A DNA stretch of 64,000 nt from Marinicella pacifica (GTDB lineage Bacteria > Pseudomonadota > Gammaproteobacteria > Xanthomonadales > Marinicellaceae). Position numbers and translations under genes: made by a program. This document shows, one piece after another, positions 57,052 to 64,000 of this stretch (positions are counted from its first letter, which is position 1; each line of letters opens with the position of its first letter). The notes beneath the pieces were generated by a model. It saw nothing but the letters and a program-made list of their open reading frames with translations, was not told the origin of the DNA and made no database searches. Where the stretch lies: contig NZ_BMEO01000003.1 of NCBI RefSeq assembly GCF_014636635.1, forward strand, positions 1 to 64,000, read 5' to 3'.

Positions 57052-58383
57052 ATGAGCATTTATATCAAATTAATCCTACCAAAAATTATTCAGTTATCTT
57101 TTACACTTTTGATATTTGTTTTTGGCACTGCCAACGCACAAGTTTGTTTTGTGGATACTTCAACGAACGGCACAGGTAATAGCTGGGTAGAAGCCATGAA
57201 TTTGAAAGATGCGTTAAGTAACACCAACTGTGATGAAATTTGGGTCAAACAAGGCGTTTATCATCCCACCAATAATGGTGACAGAGCTGAAAAATTTATC
57301 ATTGACCGTGCTGTATCCATTTACGGTGGGTTTCAAGGTTTTGAAACCAGTCGCCAGGAGCGTGATTATGTACTCTATGAAACCATTCTGTCCGGCGATA
57401 TAGGTGTTATGAACGATGTGAGTGACAACAGTTATCGCATATTAGAATTTAAATCAGTCAGTAATAACACGATTTTAGATGGTTTTATTATTGAAAATGC
57501 ATATGCCAATGGAAATAGTGGACAAGGACAGGGTGTGGCTGCTGGCATGTTATGCGTTGGCACAAATGAATATAGTCCATGTAACCCAATCATAGAGAAC
57601 AGTATTTTTAGAAATAATTTTGCATCGGAAGGAGGTGCTGTTATTAATATTGGTTACCTGGGTGAAAGCAGCCCTGTATTTAAGAATGTACTATTTGAAA
57701 ATAACAGCGTATCTGGCTCTGGGGGTGCTGTTTATAATATCGGTGAAGATGGCGTAAGTAGCCCGGTATTTGATCAAGTTAGCTTTATCAATAATTCTGC
57801 AGATAGAAATGGAGGAGCGGTATACAATGATGGATATCAAGGCGTGAGTAATCCAACATTTACGAATGTTACTTTTTACGGAAACTCATCTGATCAACGA
57901 GGTGGTGCAGTTTATAACCTGGGTGTTTTAGGAGAATCCAGTCCAACGTTTAATCAAGTAACTTTTTTCAATAATTCTGCAGTAGATTCTGGCTCAAGCC
58001 TATATAATTTTGGAACCGATGGAAACTGTGACCCCAGCATTACAAACAGTGCTTTTTGGAATAACGGTGCTTCAGTGCCCGAAATATTCAATGAAAATGC
58101 ACAACCTAATATTGCTGACAGTCTGGTTGCGGGTGGATGTCCATTAAATGCGACATGTACAAATATCCTTAATGTTAATCCTTTGTTAAGTGGAATTGGT
58201 TCTCATGGTGGCTTTACCCCAACTCTATTACCGGCTATTAACAGTCCTTTGATTGATGCAGGAAATAATTCAACTTGTACCGGTGTTGATCAGCGTGGTG
58301 TGACAAGGCCCCAGGGTATTGCTTGTGATATTGGTGCGGTCGAACGGATATCGGATTTAATTTTTTTGAATGGATTTGAATAA
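57052..58383 (+). CDS. Choice-of-anchor Q domain secreted protein with C-terminal NGFE
   Basis: A 443-residue secreted protein from ATG 57052 (an upstream TTG at 56995 is less likely). Signal peptide ends near ANAQ. The early segment follows the right-handed beta-helix pattern of choice-of-anchor Q proteins (EIWVKQGVYHP, IYGGFQGFE, ILDGFIIENAYANG). Four repeats of about 31-32 residues carry GGAV(Y/I)N, as in polymorphic outer-membrane proteins. The C-terminal part repeats the anchor pattern: PLIDAGNNSTCTGVDQRG, PQGIACDIGAVE. The protein ends exactly at the residues NGFE. Surface display is likely; the anchoring route is unknown. Confidence 0.86.
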   Translation: MSIYIKLILPKIIQLSFTLLIFVFGTANAQVCFVDTSTNGTGNSWVEAMNLKDALSNTNCDEIWVKQGVYHPTNNGDRAEKFIIDRAVSIYGGFQGFETSRQERDYVLYETILSGDIGVMNDVSDNSYRILEFKSVSNNTILDGFIIENAYANGNSGQGQGVAAGMLCVGTNEYSPCNPIIENSIFRNNFASEGGAVINIGYLGESSPVFKNVLFENNSVSGSGGAVYNIGEDGVSSPVFDQVSFINNSADRNGGAVYNDGYQGVSNPTFTNVTFYGNSSDQRGGAVYNLGVLGESSPTFNQVTFFNNSAVDSGSSLYNFGTDGNCDPSITNSAFWNNGASVPEIFNENAQPNIADSLVAGGCPLNATCTNILNVNPLLSGIGSHGGFTPTLLPAINSPLIDAGNNSTCTGVDQRGVTRPQGIACDIGAVERISDLIFLNGFE

Positions 58384-58388
58384 AGTCA

Positions 58389-59612
58389 TCAATGAAAATT
58401 GATCACTTTACCGTGTTTTAAGGCCGGCAGATGAAAATGTCGGGCCAGGGTTTGTCCCATATCCATAAAACCATTACGAAGACCGATGTTCTGCCCCGGA
58501 ATGTTGGGGCCAAAAAATACCACTGGTACATGCTCACGGGTGTGATCAGAACCCGGTTGGCTGGGATCACAACCATGATCAGCAGTCATTAATGCGATGT
58601 CATCGGCTTTGAGTTCGGCCATAAGTTCAGGTAAGCGGGCATCGAATTCTTCTAAAGCTTTGGCATAACCGGCCACATCACGGCGATGGCCATATAAACT
58701 GTCAAAATCCACAAAATTAACAAAAATCAGCGTGTTGTCCTTGGCTGATTTGAGTTCTGCCATCATGGCATCAAACAAGGCCATGTTACCGCTGGCTTTG
58801 ACCTTTTTGGTGATGCCGCGGTCGGCAAAAATATCGGCAATTTTACCCACCGAAATCACCTCGCCACCATTGTCTTTCATGACATCTAGTAAGGTCGGTT
58901 CAATCGGTTCGGTAGTTAGATCCTTGCGGTTACCGGTGCGTTGATAATTATCGGGGCCATCACCGACAAAAGGCCGGGCAATCACCCGGGTGATATTTAA
59001 CGGTTCGGTCAGTTCTTTGGCCACTTGGCAGACTTTCAGTAAGCGGTCTAAACCAAAATGGTCTTCATGGGCGGCAATCTGAAACACAGAATCTGCTGAG
59101 GTATAAACAATGGGCTTGCCTGTTTTAATATGCTCATCACCCAAACGGGCAATAATTTCAGTGCCCGAAGCATGGCATTCGCCCAGAACACCGGGTAAAT
59201 CACAGCGTTGAATTAAATCATCAATAAGATCTTTCGGAAAGCAGGGCACTTCTTTGGGAAAGGTCGCCCATTTGAACGGTACCGGCACCCCGGCCATTTC
59301 CCAGTGGCCACTGGGCGTGTCCTTGTCGCGGCTGATTTCCTCGGCATAGCCATAAGTCCCGGTGGGTGCTTGAATTCGCTCTAAACCCGGCGGTTCTTGT
59401 CCCCAGCTCTCGGCCAAAGCCTCCACCAGGCCTAACTGAGTCATGTGTGGGATATGCAGCGGTCCTGAACGGTCTTCATTATCCGCTTCACCGGCCGCAC
59501 AAGCTTTGGCAATATGCCCTAAAGTACACGTCCCTGCATCGCCATATTGATCGGCATCGGCACTGGCACCCACGCCCAAAGAATCCAACACTAAAATAAC
59601 CGCACGTGGCAT
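58389..59612 (-). CDS. deoB: Phosphopentomutase
   Basis: A 407-residue enzyme of the DeoB type, which interconverts ribose 1-phosphate and ribose 5-phosphate (and the deoxy forms) in nucleoside salvage. Alkaline-phosphatase-superfamily features are present: [12 protein letters not shown] at the N-terminus, [26 protein letters not shown] and [10 protein letters not shown] with the manganese ligands. Length matches E. coli DeoB (407). No deoA, deoC or deoD is adjacent. Confidence 0.97.
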   Translation of the reverse strand: MPRAVILVLDSLGVGASADADQYGDAGTCTLGHIAKACAAGEADNEDRSGPLHIPHMTQLGLVEALAESWGQEPPGLERIQAPTGTYGYAEEISRDKDTPSGHWEMAGVPVPFKWATFPKEVPCFPKDLIDDLIQRCDLPGVLGECHASGTEIIARLGDEHIKTGKPIVYTSADSVFQIAAHEDHFGLDRLLKVCQVAKELTEPLNITRVIARPFVGDGPDNYQRTGNRKDLTTEPIEPTLLDVMKDNGGEVISVGKIADIFADRGITKKVKASGNMALFDAMMAELKSAKDNTLIFVNFVDFDSLYGHRRDVAGYAKALEEFDARLPELMAELKADDIALMTADHGCDPSQPGSDHTREHVPVVFFGPNIPGQNIGLRNGFMDMGQTLARHFHLPALKHGKVINFH

Positions 59613-59746
59613 ATTTATCCATTTATTGTCAAAAGAGACAATTTACCACAAACTGTGTTATCGACAAAGTTTGCTGTGTTACATCCAGGTTTTGAAAACA
59701 CTTATAAGCAACAATAATGATAAAATCATATTTTTGTGGCTATTTT

Positions 59747-60355
59747 ATGAGTAAATATTCAGCCTCCGGTATTCAAGGTCAGTTTGAATCTGGGTCCAAT
59801 GAATTGGTCTTAAAAAATAAATTGGGTATTATATTGCCTGAAGAAATGGGTGATGCGGAAACACTATTGCTCAAAAAACTTTACGATTACGTATTTCAAA
59901 GTCAACTTCCTCAAGAATTAACCATTCAACTAATAAAGACATGGCATCGTAAATGGTTAGGTCCTATCTATGAGTGGGCAGGTCAATTTAGAGCAGTTAA
60001 CTTGAGTAAAGAAAACTTTGTGTTCGCCAACGCCGAACTTATTCCAAAGCTAATGCTAAATATGGAAGTTAATTATTTTTCTCGGTTTTCTGAACTACAA
60101 AACTTGGATTCTCAAGCACTGGTTTCCTATATGGCCGAAACTCATGTTGAATTTATCTTGATTCATCCATTTCGAGAAGGTAATGGCAGATTATCGAGAT
60201 TGATTCTGGATGTTATAGCTGTTAAAGCCGGATATTACCCAATGGATTATTCCTTATGGGATGAAAATAAAGATTATTACTTTAAATCTATTCAGGCGGG
60301 ACTTAGTGGTAACATTAATCATATGAAAAGACTGGTCAAAGATATTTTGGTTTAA
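59747..60355 (+). CDS. Fic family protein (AMPylase)
   Basis: From ATG 59747 the protein has 202 residues (a longer start at 59717 adds ten). The catalytic motif is complete: HPFREGNGRLSR with His140, the HPFx(D/E)GNGRxxR consensus. The flap region has the expected WAGQFRAVNLSKENF. Fic enzymes transfer AMP from ATP to hydroxyl groups of target proteins and many are toxins held inactive by a helix with (S/T)xxxE(G/N). No such motif is seen inside this protein in the position of class II or III enzymes, so a separate antitoxin (class I) is expected. A 52-codon ORF directly adjacent on the opposite strand is a candidate. Confidence 0.94.
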   Translation: MSKYSASGIQGQFESGSNELVLKNKLGIILPEEMGDAETLLLKKLYDYVFQSQLPQELTIQLIKTWHRKWLGPIYEWAGQFRAVNLSKENFVFANAELIPKLMLNMEVNYFSRFSELQNLDSQALVSYMAETHVEFILIHPFREGNGRLSRLILDVIAVKAGYYPMDYSLWDENKDYYFKSIQAGLSGNINHMKRLVKDILV

Positions 60356-60514
60356 TCAGTCAGCTAATTTTAATTGGCTAAATTTTTCGTGTTTGGATTG
60401 TATTTTTTTTTCAATCGCATGAACTGGCAAGTCAATCTCAATAGCACTCGAACTGGCCACAGCGCGGTTAATTCTTTTTTGTAAAGTTTTCTTGTTTTTC
60501 TGATGTATTTTCAT
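60356..60514 (-). CDS. Small 52-residue ORF abutting fic, possible antitoxin
   Basis: An ORF on the minus strand from ATG at 60514 to TGA at 60356, directly against the Fic stop codon (60355). It is shorter than the usual cut-off. The protein is basic at the N-terminus (MKIHQKNKKTLQKRINRAV) and then reads ASSSAIEIDLP. This segment resembles the region around the inhibitory helix of YhfG-type Fic antitoxins (ASxRLEGxxMP): SSAIE fits S-x3-E but the Gly/Asn after Glu is Ile. The strand and position differ from known yhfG-fic operons. A weak -10 (TAAAAT) precedes it. It might also be chance coding. Confidence 0.4.
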   Translation of the reverse strand: MKIHQKNKKTLQKRINRAVASSSAIEIDLPVHAIEKKIQSKHEKFSQLKLAD

Positions 60515-60731
60515 ACGTCTATTTTATCATGTTTTTTTTGTTTTTTTCAGCAAAATACAGTCTCATAAATGAATAAGAAACTATCCGAGGATTGAGATTT
60601 TTTAAAATGTGGTTTTAATTTATTTTAACGTTTAACAGGCTCATGTACTTACTGAGACCCTCGGATCTACGTCCGAGGGTGACAGGGGGTTGAAATTTTA
60701 ATCAGTATTGTTGAACAATCCTTTGAGGAGT
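60515..60731. other. Intergenic stretch with a hairpin repeat
   Basis: About 215 bp, AT-rich in the first half, with no gene found. It holds the hairpin at 60657-60680. Confidence 0.4.
60657..60680. repeat. Palindromic hairpin, candidate dispersed repeat
   Basis: ACCCTCGGA (60657-60665) and TCCGAGGGT (60672-60680), perfect 9 bp arms around 6 nt (TCTACG). No T-tract follows on either strand, so it is not a typical terminator. Its style resembles extragenic palindromes that recur in many bacterial genomes; no second copy was seen in this window. Confidence 0.45.
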
Positions 60732-62969
60732 TTAATCTATACTATTTAATTTTCCGTCCCCTGTCATTTTACGTTCAAAAAAATCAAAAATGGTTTTATA
60801 GACATGGTATTGGGCTTGCTCGCCGCTGATGCCGTGTTTGGCGCCGGGATAGACCATGCTTTCAAACAAGATACCGTGGTCCTGGAATTTGCTCATTACG
60901 GTGGTGGCGTTGGTGAATAAAACATTATCATCGGCCATGCCGTGAATCAGCAGTAAACGACCGTCTTTTAAGTTTCCAGTATCGCCATAAATCGCTGTTT
61001 TTTCATAGCCATCCGGATTTAACTGTGGCGTGGACATATAGCGTTCGGTGTAGTGGGTGTCATACAAGCGGAAATCCGAAACCGGTGCCACGGACACGCC
61101 AATGGCAAATTCTTCCGGAGCCTTGGTCAAAGCACGTAAGGCCATATAGCCGCCATAGGACCAACCGAAAATACCTATGCGCTCTGAGTCCACATAATCC
61201 AGGGATTTAAGATAATCCACACCGACCAACTGGTCATCGAGCTCCACTGAACCCATTTGTTTATAAAGCGGTGCTTCAAATTTTTTGCCGCGTCGTGCCA
61301 TGCCGCGGTTATCAAGGACAAACACCAGATAGCCCTGTTGTGCCATATATTGTTCAAACATCCGACGTGGCCAGGCCTTGGTCACCAGTTGTGCGCCGGG
61401 ACCTCCGTAGGTATAGAAAAACACCGGGTATTGTTTATCTTTTGAGAAACCCGCCGGCTTAATGATGCGGTAATATAAAGTCTGACCATCTTCAGCTTTG
61501 AGCGTGCCAAATTCATTGTCGATATGAGCGTCTAAGTAAGGATAATAGGGATGGTTCTTGTCCAACGCATTTTCATTCAACCAGGTAATACGTTTGCCAT
61601 CAGCCTGATGCAATGACGTTTGTGGCGGATGCTCACGGTCACTCCAGGTGTCGATATACACCGAAGCATTGTCCGCCATGGAAATTTCATGCATACCTTC
61701 ACGTTGTGTGATTTTCTTTGGTTTTTCCGGTGTGTCGGTGTCAAGAGATTGCACATATAATTGTTTTTCTAAAGGCGAATCATAGGTGCCGGTAAAATAG
61801 ATCAGGCCTTCTTCTTCGTCCATCCCAACCATTTCATCCACCATCCAGTCACCGACAGTAATGGCTTTTAAGGGCTTTTGACCCGGAATCATATGATAGA
61901 GATGTTTATAGCCTTTAATTTCTGAAGCCCAAATAAAACTGCCGTCCTTTAAAAAGCGCCAGTCATGGTGTAAATTAATCCAGGTGTTGCTTTGCTCCGT
62001 AAACAGAGAGGTGCTGTTACCGGCTAAATCGACCTTAATCATTTCCATATGTTGTTGATTACGGGATTGTCGAAGATAAGCCACGGCCTGACTGTCGGGA
62101 AGCCATTTCACGCGTGGAATATAAATGTCCTTATTGTTACCGGTATCAATCCAATGAACATCACCGGATTTCAATTCAATTCGACCCAGCCGTAGCGTCA
62201 CATTCGCTTCGCCGGTATAAGGATAACGCTGTTCAATCACCTCAATGTTATCGGCATTAATTTCATAGCGCTTGGTGATGCTCACCGGCGATTCATCCAC
62301 TTGAAGAAAAGCAATGTGCTGTTCATCCGGTGACCACCAGTAACCGGTGTCGCGGTCCATTTCTTCCTGTGCCACGAATTCCGCCATGCCGTTTTTTATC
62401 ACACCTTTGCCATCAAAGGTTAAAGGCCGGGCATGACCACCATCACTTGAAACCACAAAAATATCCTGATCACGAATAAATGAGACATAGTTGCCTTTCG
62501 GTGAAAACCGAGCATCGGTATCAAAATCATCAGAATCGGTGATTTGCGTTACGGCTTTATCGGCAGCCACCCCAAGGCGATAGACAAATAAATCACCACC
62601 CAAAGGAAACAGTAAAGACCGGCCATCCTGCGACCAATCGTATTCAATAATCCCGCTTAAACCCGCTAAACGCTGACGTTCACGCCGGGCTTTTTCTTCA
62701 TCTGACAGCTCGGTTTGCTCCGGCTGCAACACGTCAGAATCCACCAACAGACGGGTCTTATTATCTGCTATGTGATATTCCCACAAATCATAGCGATCTT
62801 TATTGTCCGCTTTACCACGCAAAAACGTCACCCGCTCTCCATCCGGCGAGACTTTGACCACGCGCATCGACGCACCGGCTAAATCCGGACTCGAAAATAA
62901 CCGCTCCAAAGTCAGTTCTTCAGCCATCACAGCCCCCGAAAACAACACAAGCAAAACAAAACGCCACAT
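60732..62969 (-). CDS. S9 family (dipeptidyl-peptidase IV-like) serine peptidase
   Basis: A 745-residue secreted peptidase with a short signal peptide (MWRFVLLVLFSGAVMA). An N-terminal DPP4 beta-propeller (~30-500) is followed by the catalytic alpha/beta-hydrolase domain with GWSYGGYMA (Ser604), an Asp in MADDN and the final His in GAKHGISG. The propeller contains the DPP4-type double Glu segment (MAEFVAQEEMDR), which holds the substrate N-terminus, so release of X-Pro or X-Ala dipeptides is likely. Periplasmic. Confidence 0.93.
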   Translation of the reverse strand: MWRFVLLVLFSGAVMAEELTLERLFSSPDLAGASMRVVKVSPDGERVTFLRGKADNKDRYDLWEYHIADNKTRLLVDSDVLQPEQTELSDEEKARRERQRLAGLSGIIEYDWSQDGRSLLFPLGGDLFVYRLGVAADKAVTQITDSDDFDTDARFSPKGNYVSFIRDQDIFVVSSDGGHARPLTFDGKGVIKNGMAEFVAQEEMDRDTGYWWSPDEQHIAFLQVDESPVSITKRYEINADNIEVIEQRYPYTGEANVTLRLGRIELKSGDVHWIDTGNNKDIYIPRVKWLPDSQAVAYLRQSRNQQHMEMIKVDLAGNSTSLFTEQSNTWINLHHDWRFLKDGSFIWASEIKGYKHLYHMIPGQKPLKAITVGDWMVDEMVGMDEEEGLIYFTGTYDSPLEKQLYVQSLDTDTPEKPKKITQREGMHEISMADNASVYIDTWSDREHPPQTSLHQADGKRITWLNENALDKNHPYYPYLDAHIDNEFGTLKAEDGQTLYYRIIKPAGFSKDKQYPVFFYTYGGPGAQLVTKAWPRRMFEQYMAQQGYLVFVLDNRGMARRGKKFEAPLYKQMGSVELDDQLVGVDYLKSLDYVDSERIGIFGWSYGGYMALRALTKAPEEFAIGVSVAPVSDFRLYDTHYTERYMSTPQLNPDGYEKTAIYGDTGNLKDGRLLLIHGMADDNVLFTNATTVMSKFQDHGILFESMVYPGAKHGISGEQAQYHVYKTIFDFFERKMTGDGKLNSID

Positions 62970-63042
62970 GGGATTCCTTAAATTTAAAAGCCATTATGTT
63001 AGATAAAACCCGGCGCCGGGTCAATCAATAAAAAAAGGACTG

Positions 63043-63999
63043 TTATGAAGCGGGTACAACAGAAAAGGGTGGTTCAATGTGTAGCATAGTAGAACTGCTG
63101 TCACCATTTTTGTTAATGGTTACCAGGTAAAGAATATTGTAGTTTTTATGGCTCATAGGAGGGTATTTATTGTCGTTGATTAATCGATTAACCATGTCCG
63201 GGATGGTGTTGCTGTGGCCAATAATTAAGACGGTTTTACCCTGGATGTTATTAAGGAATTTAAGCACTTCAAAAGACATCGGATAATACAACTCCGGTTT
63301 AACTGAACTGTCGTCAGATATAATGGCAGCGGTTTGCCTGTTGCGCTTAAAGTCAGTGGTATAAACATGATCAATTGCCGTGTGCTGAAGTACTTTTTTC
63401 CAATATTGAGCACGTTCTCTGCCGGCTTCAGAAAGCCCTGGGTCTTCTGAATCATCTATTTTTTCGGTGTGCCTTAGAATAAAGATTTTTGTTGTTCCGG
63501 AAGCTGATTCAGGTTGGATTTTCATGGCTTCAGTGACCGCGATATCCCGGTTGGGGGGATTATGGGCGGATGGCTTTAAATTAAATCCAACGCTGATGGT
63601 TAATGCCACCAATAAAAAGCACAATAAAACATACAACCACAGTGGTTTTTTAGCCACAAATTGTGAAATTTCATGTGGTGGGTTTTCTTCAAGCGGTTCA
63701 AAGCGATAGCCTTTTTTAGGGACGGTAATAATCAGTTCATCCTTAATGCCCACTTGTTTGAATACTTTGCGTAAACGCGCCACCGCTGCGGTGACAACTT
63801 CCGGTGAACTTGGCTTGTCATGCCAAATGGTGTCCATGAACTGGTCGATATGAACTGTTTCAGGGGAGGCCTCTACCAACATATTCATCACCTCAATCGC
63901 TTTATGATCAATGCTGATTGGTACATCGTTTGAGGTAATCACGCACGCTTCGAAATCGATGGTAAGGTGTTTTATACGATAAATTGATTGACTGGACAT
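63043..63999 (-). CDS. Winged-helix/TM/histidine-phosphatase fusion protein
   Basis: A 318-residue protein with three clear parts. Residues 1-103 are an OmpR/ToxR-type winged helix (VITSNDVPISIDHKAIEV, then VVTAAVARLRKVF and TVPKKGYRF). Residues 119-140 form one membrane helix. Residues 169-315 form a histidine-phosphatase (phosphoglycerate mutase) domain with Arg176-His177 (ILRHTEK), Arg219 and Thr224 (VYTTDFKRNRQTA) and the second His262 (IIGHSNTIP). The topology is CadC/ToxR-like: DNA-binding in the cytoplasm, sensor outside. The usual sensor is replaced by what looks like an intact phosphatase, so the protein could read a phosphorylated ligand or use catalysis as a signal. The gene begins at the last bases of the window. 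Confidence 0.85.
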   Translation of the reverse strand: MSSQSIYRIKHLTIDFEACVITSNDVPISIDHKAIEVMNMLVEASPETVHIDQFMDTIWHDKPSSPEVVTAAVARLRKVFKQVGIKDELIITVPKKGYRFEPLEENPPHEISQFVAKKPLWLYVLLCFLLVALTISVGFNLKPSAHNPPNRDIAVTEAMKIQPESASGTTKIFILRHTEKIDDSEDPGLSEAGRERAQYWKKVLQHTAIDHVYTTDFKRNRQTAAIISDDSSVKPELYYPMSFEVLKFLNNIQGKTVLIIGHSNTIPDMVNRLINDNKYPPMSHKNYNILYLVTINKNGDSSSTMLHIEPPFSVVPAS

Positions 64000-64000
64000 T

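Overview
The window looks like chromosomal DNA of a free-living, probably marine, gammaproteobacterium. The gene orders dksA-prfB-lysS and leuS-lptE-holA, an LPS-assembly lipoprotein, CRP-type sites and an IPTL-CTERM surface protein all point that way. The density of giant DUF11 proteins, the four-cysteine-less DksA and C-terminal NGFE motifs suggest a Marinicella-like lineage; this last step is inference. No phage, integrase, transposase, CRISPR array, rRNA or tRNA was seen. Genes are tightly packed, with several 1-4 nt stop/start overlaps and four convergent pairs whose 3' ends overlap.

Layout. 1-4.8 kb: N4-acetylcytidine amidohydrolase (yqfB), an NhaC-type antiporter, and on the minus strand a CDF metal exporter followed by the glutathione-dependent formaldehyde pair frmA-fghA. 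4.8-18.6 kb: a 1,300-residue hybrid two-component regulator (sensor propeller, kinase, receiver, AraC domain in one chain) faces a >3,100-residue DUF11 surface protein across a 470 bp spacer that holds a near-perfect CRP site. The giant gene has an in-frame TAA at codon 110 that separates its signal peptide from its body and its IPTL-CTERM sorting tail. 18.7-27.3 kb: glutathione peroxidase, a MipA/OmpV porin-like protein, three tandem paralogues of an unrecognised secreted family, a small secreted protein, a DUF885 lipoprotein and an orphan yidD.

27.4-39.8 kb is mainly housekeeping: dksA (C-x2-T/C-x2-A form), prfB with its programmed +1 frameshift, lysS, a PilZ protein, a LysE-type exporter, an ABC exporter, a DUF3301 protein, ppnN, a DUF748 protein, a WYL regulator and acetoacetyl-CoA synthetase. 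39.9-44.4 kb is a second giant surface protein with Ig-like repeats, including a 365 bp exact internal duplication; it also has a CRP-like site upstream. 44.7-56.2 kb: a thioredoxin-like protein, leuS-lptE-holA, nhaA, photolyase, an acetyl-CoA hydrolase/transferase family protein, glutathionyl-hydroquinone reductase and pirin. 56.4-64 kb: rhomboid protease, a polymorphic-repeat surface protein ending in NGFE, deoB, a Fic protein with a previously unlisted 52-codon ORF abutting it on the other strand, an S9 peptidase, and a winged-helix/transmembrane/histidine-phosphatase fusion.

The best candidates for something undescribed are the winged-helix-TM-histidine-phosphatase protein (63.0-64.0 kb), the Fic/small-ORF pair (59.7-60.5 kb), the triplicated secreted family (20.0-24.3 kb), and the surface-protein network in which two giant DUF11 genes carry CRP-like sites and one faces a dedicated-looking hybrid regulator.
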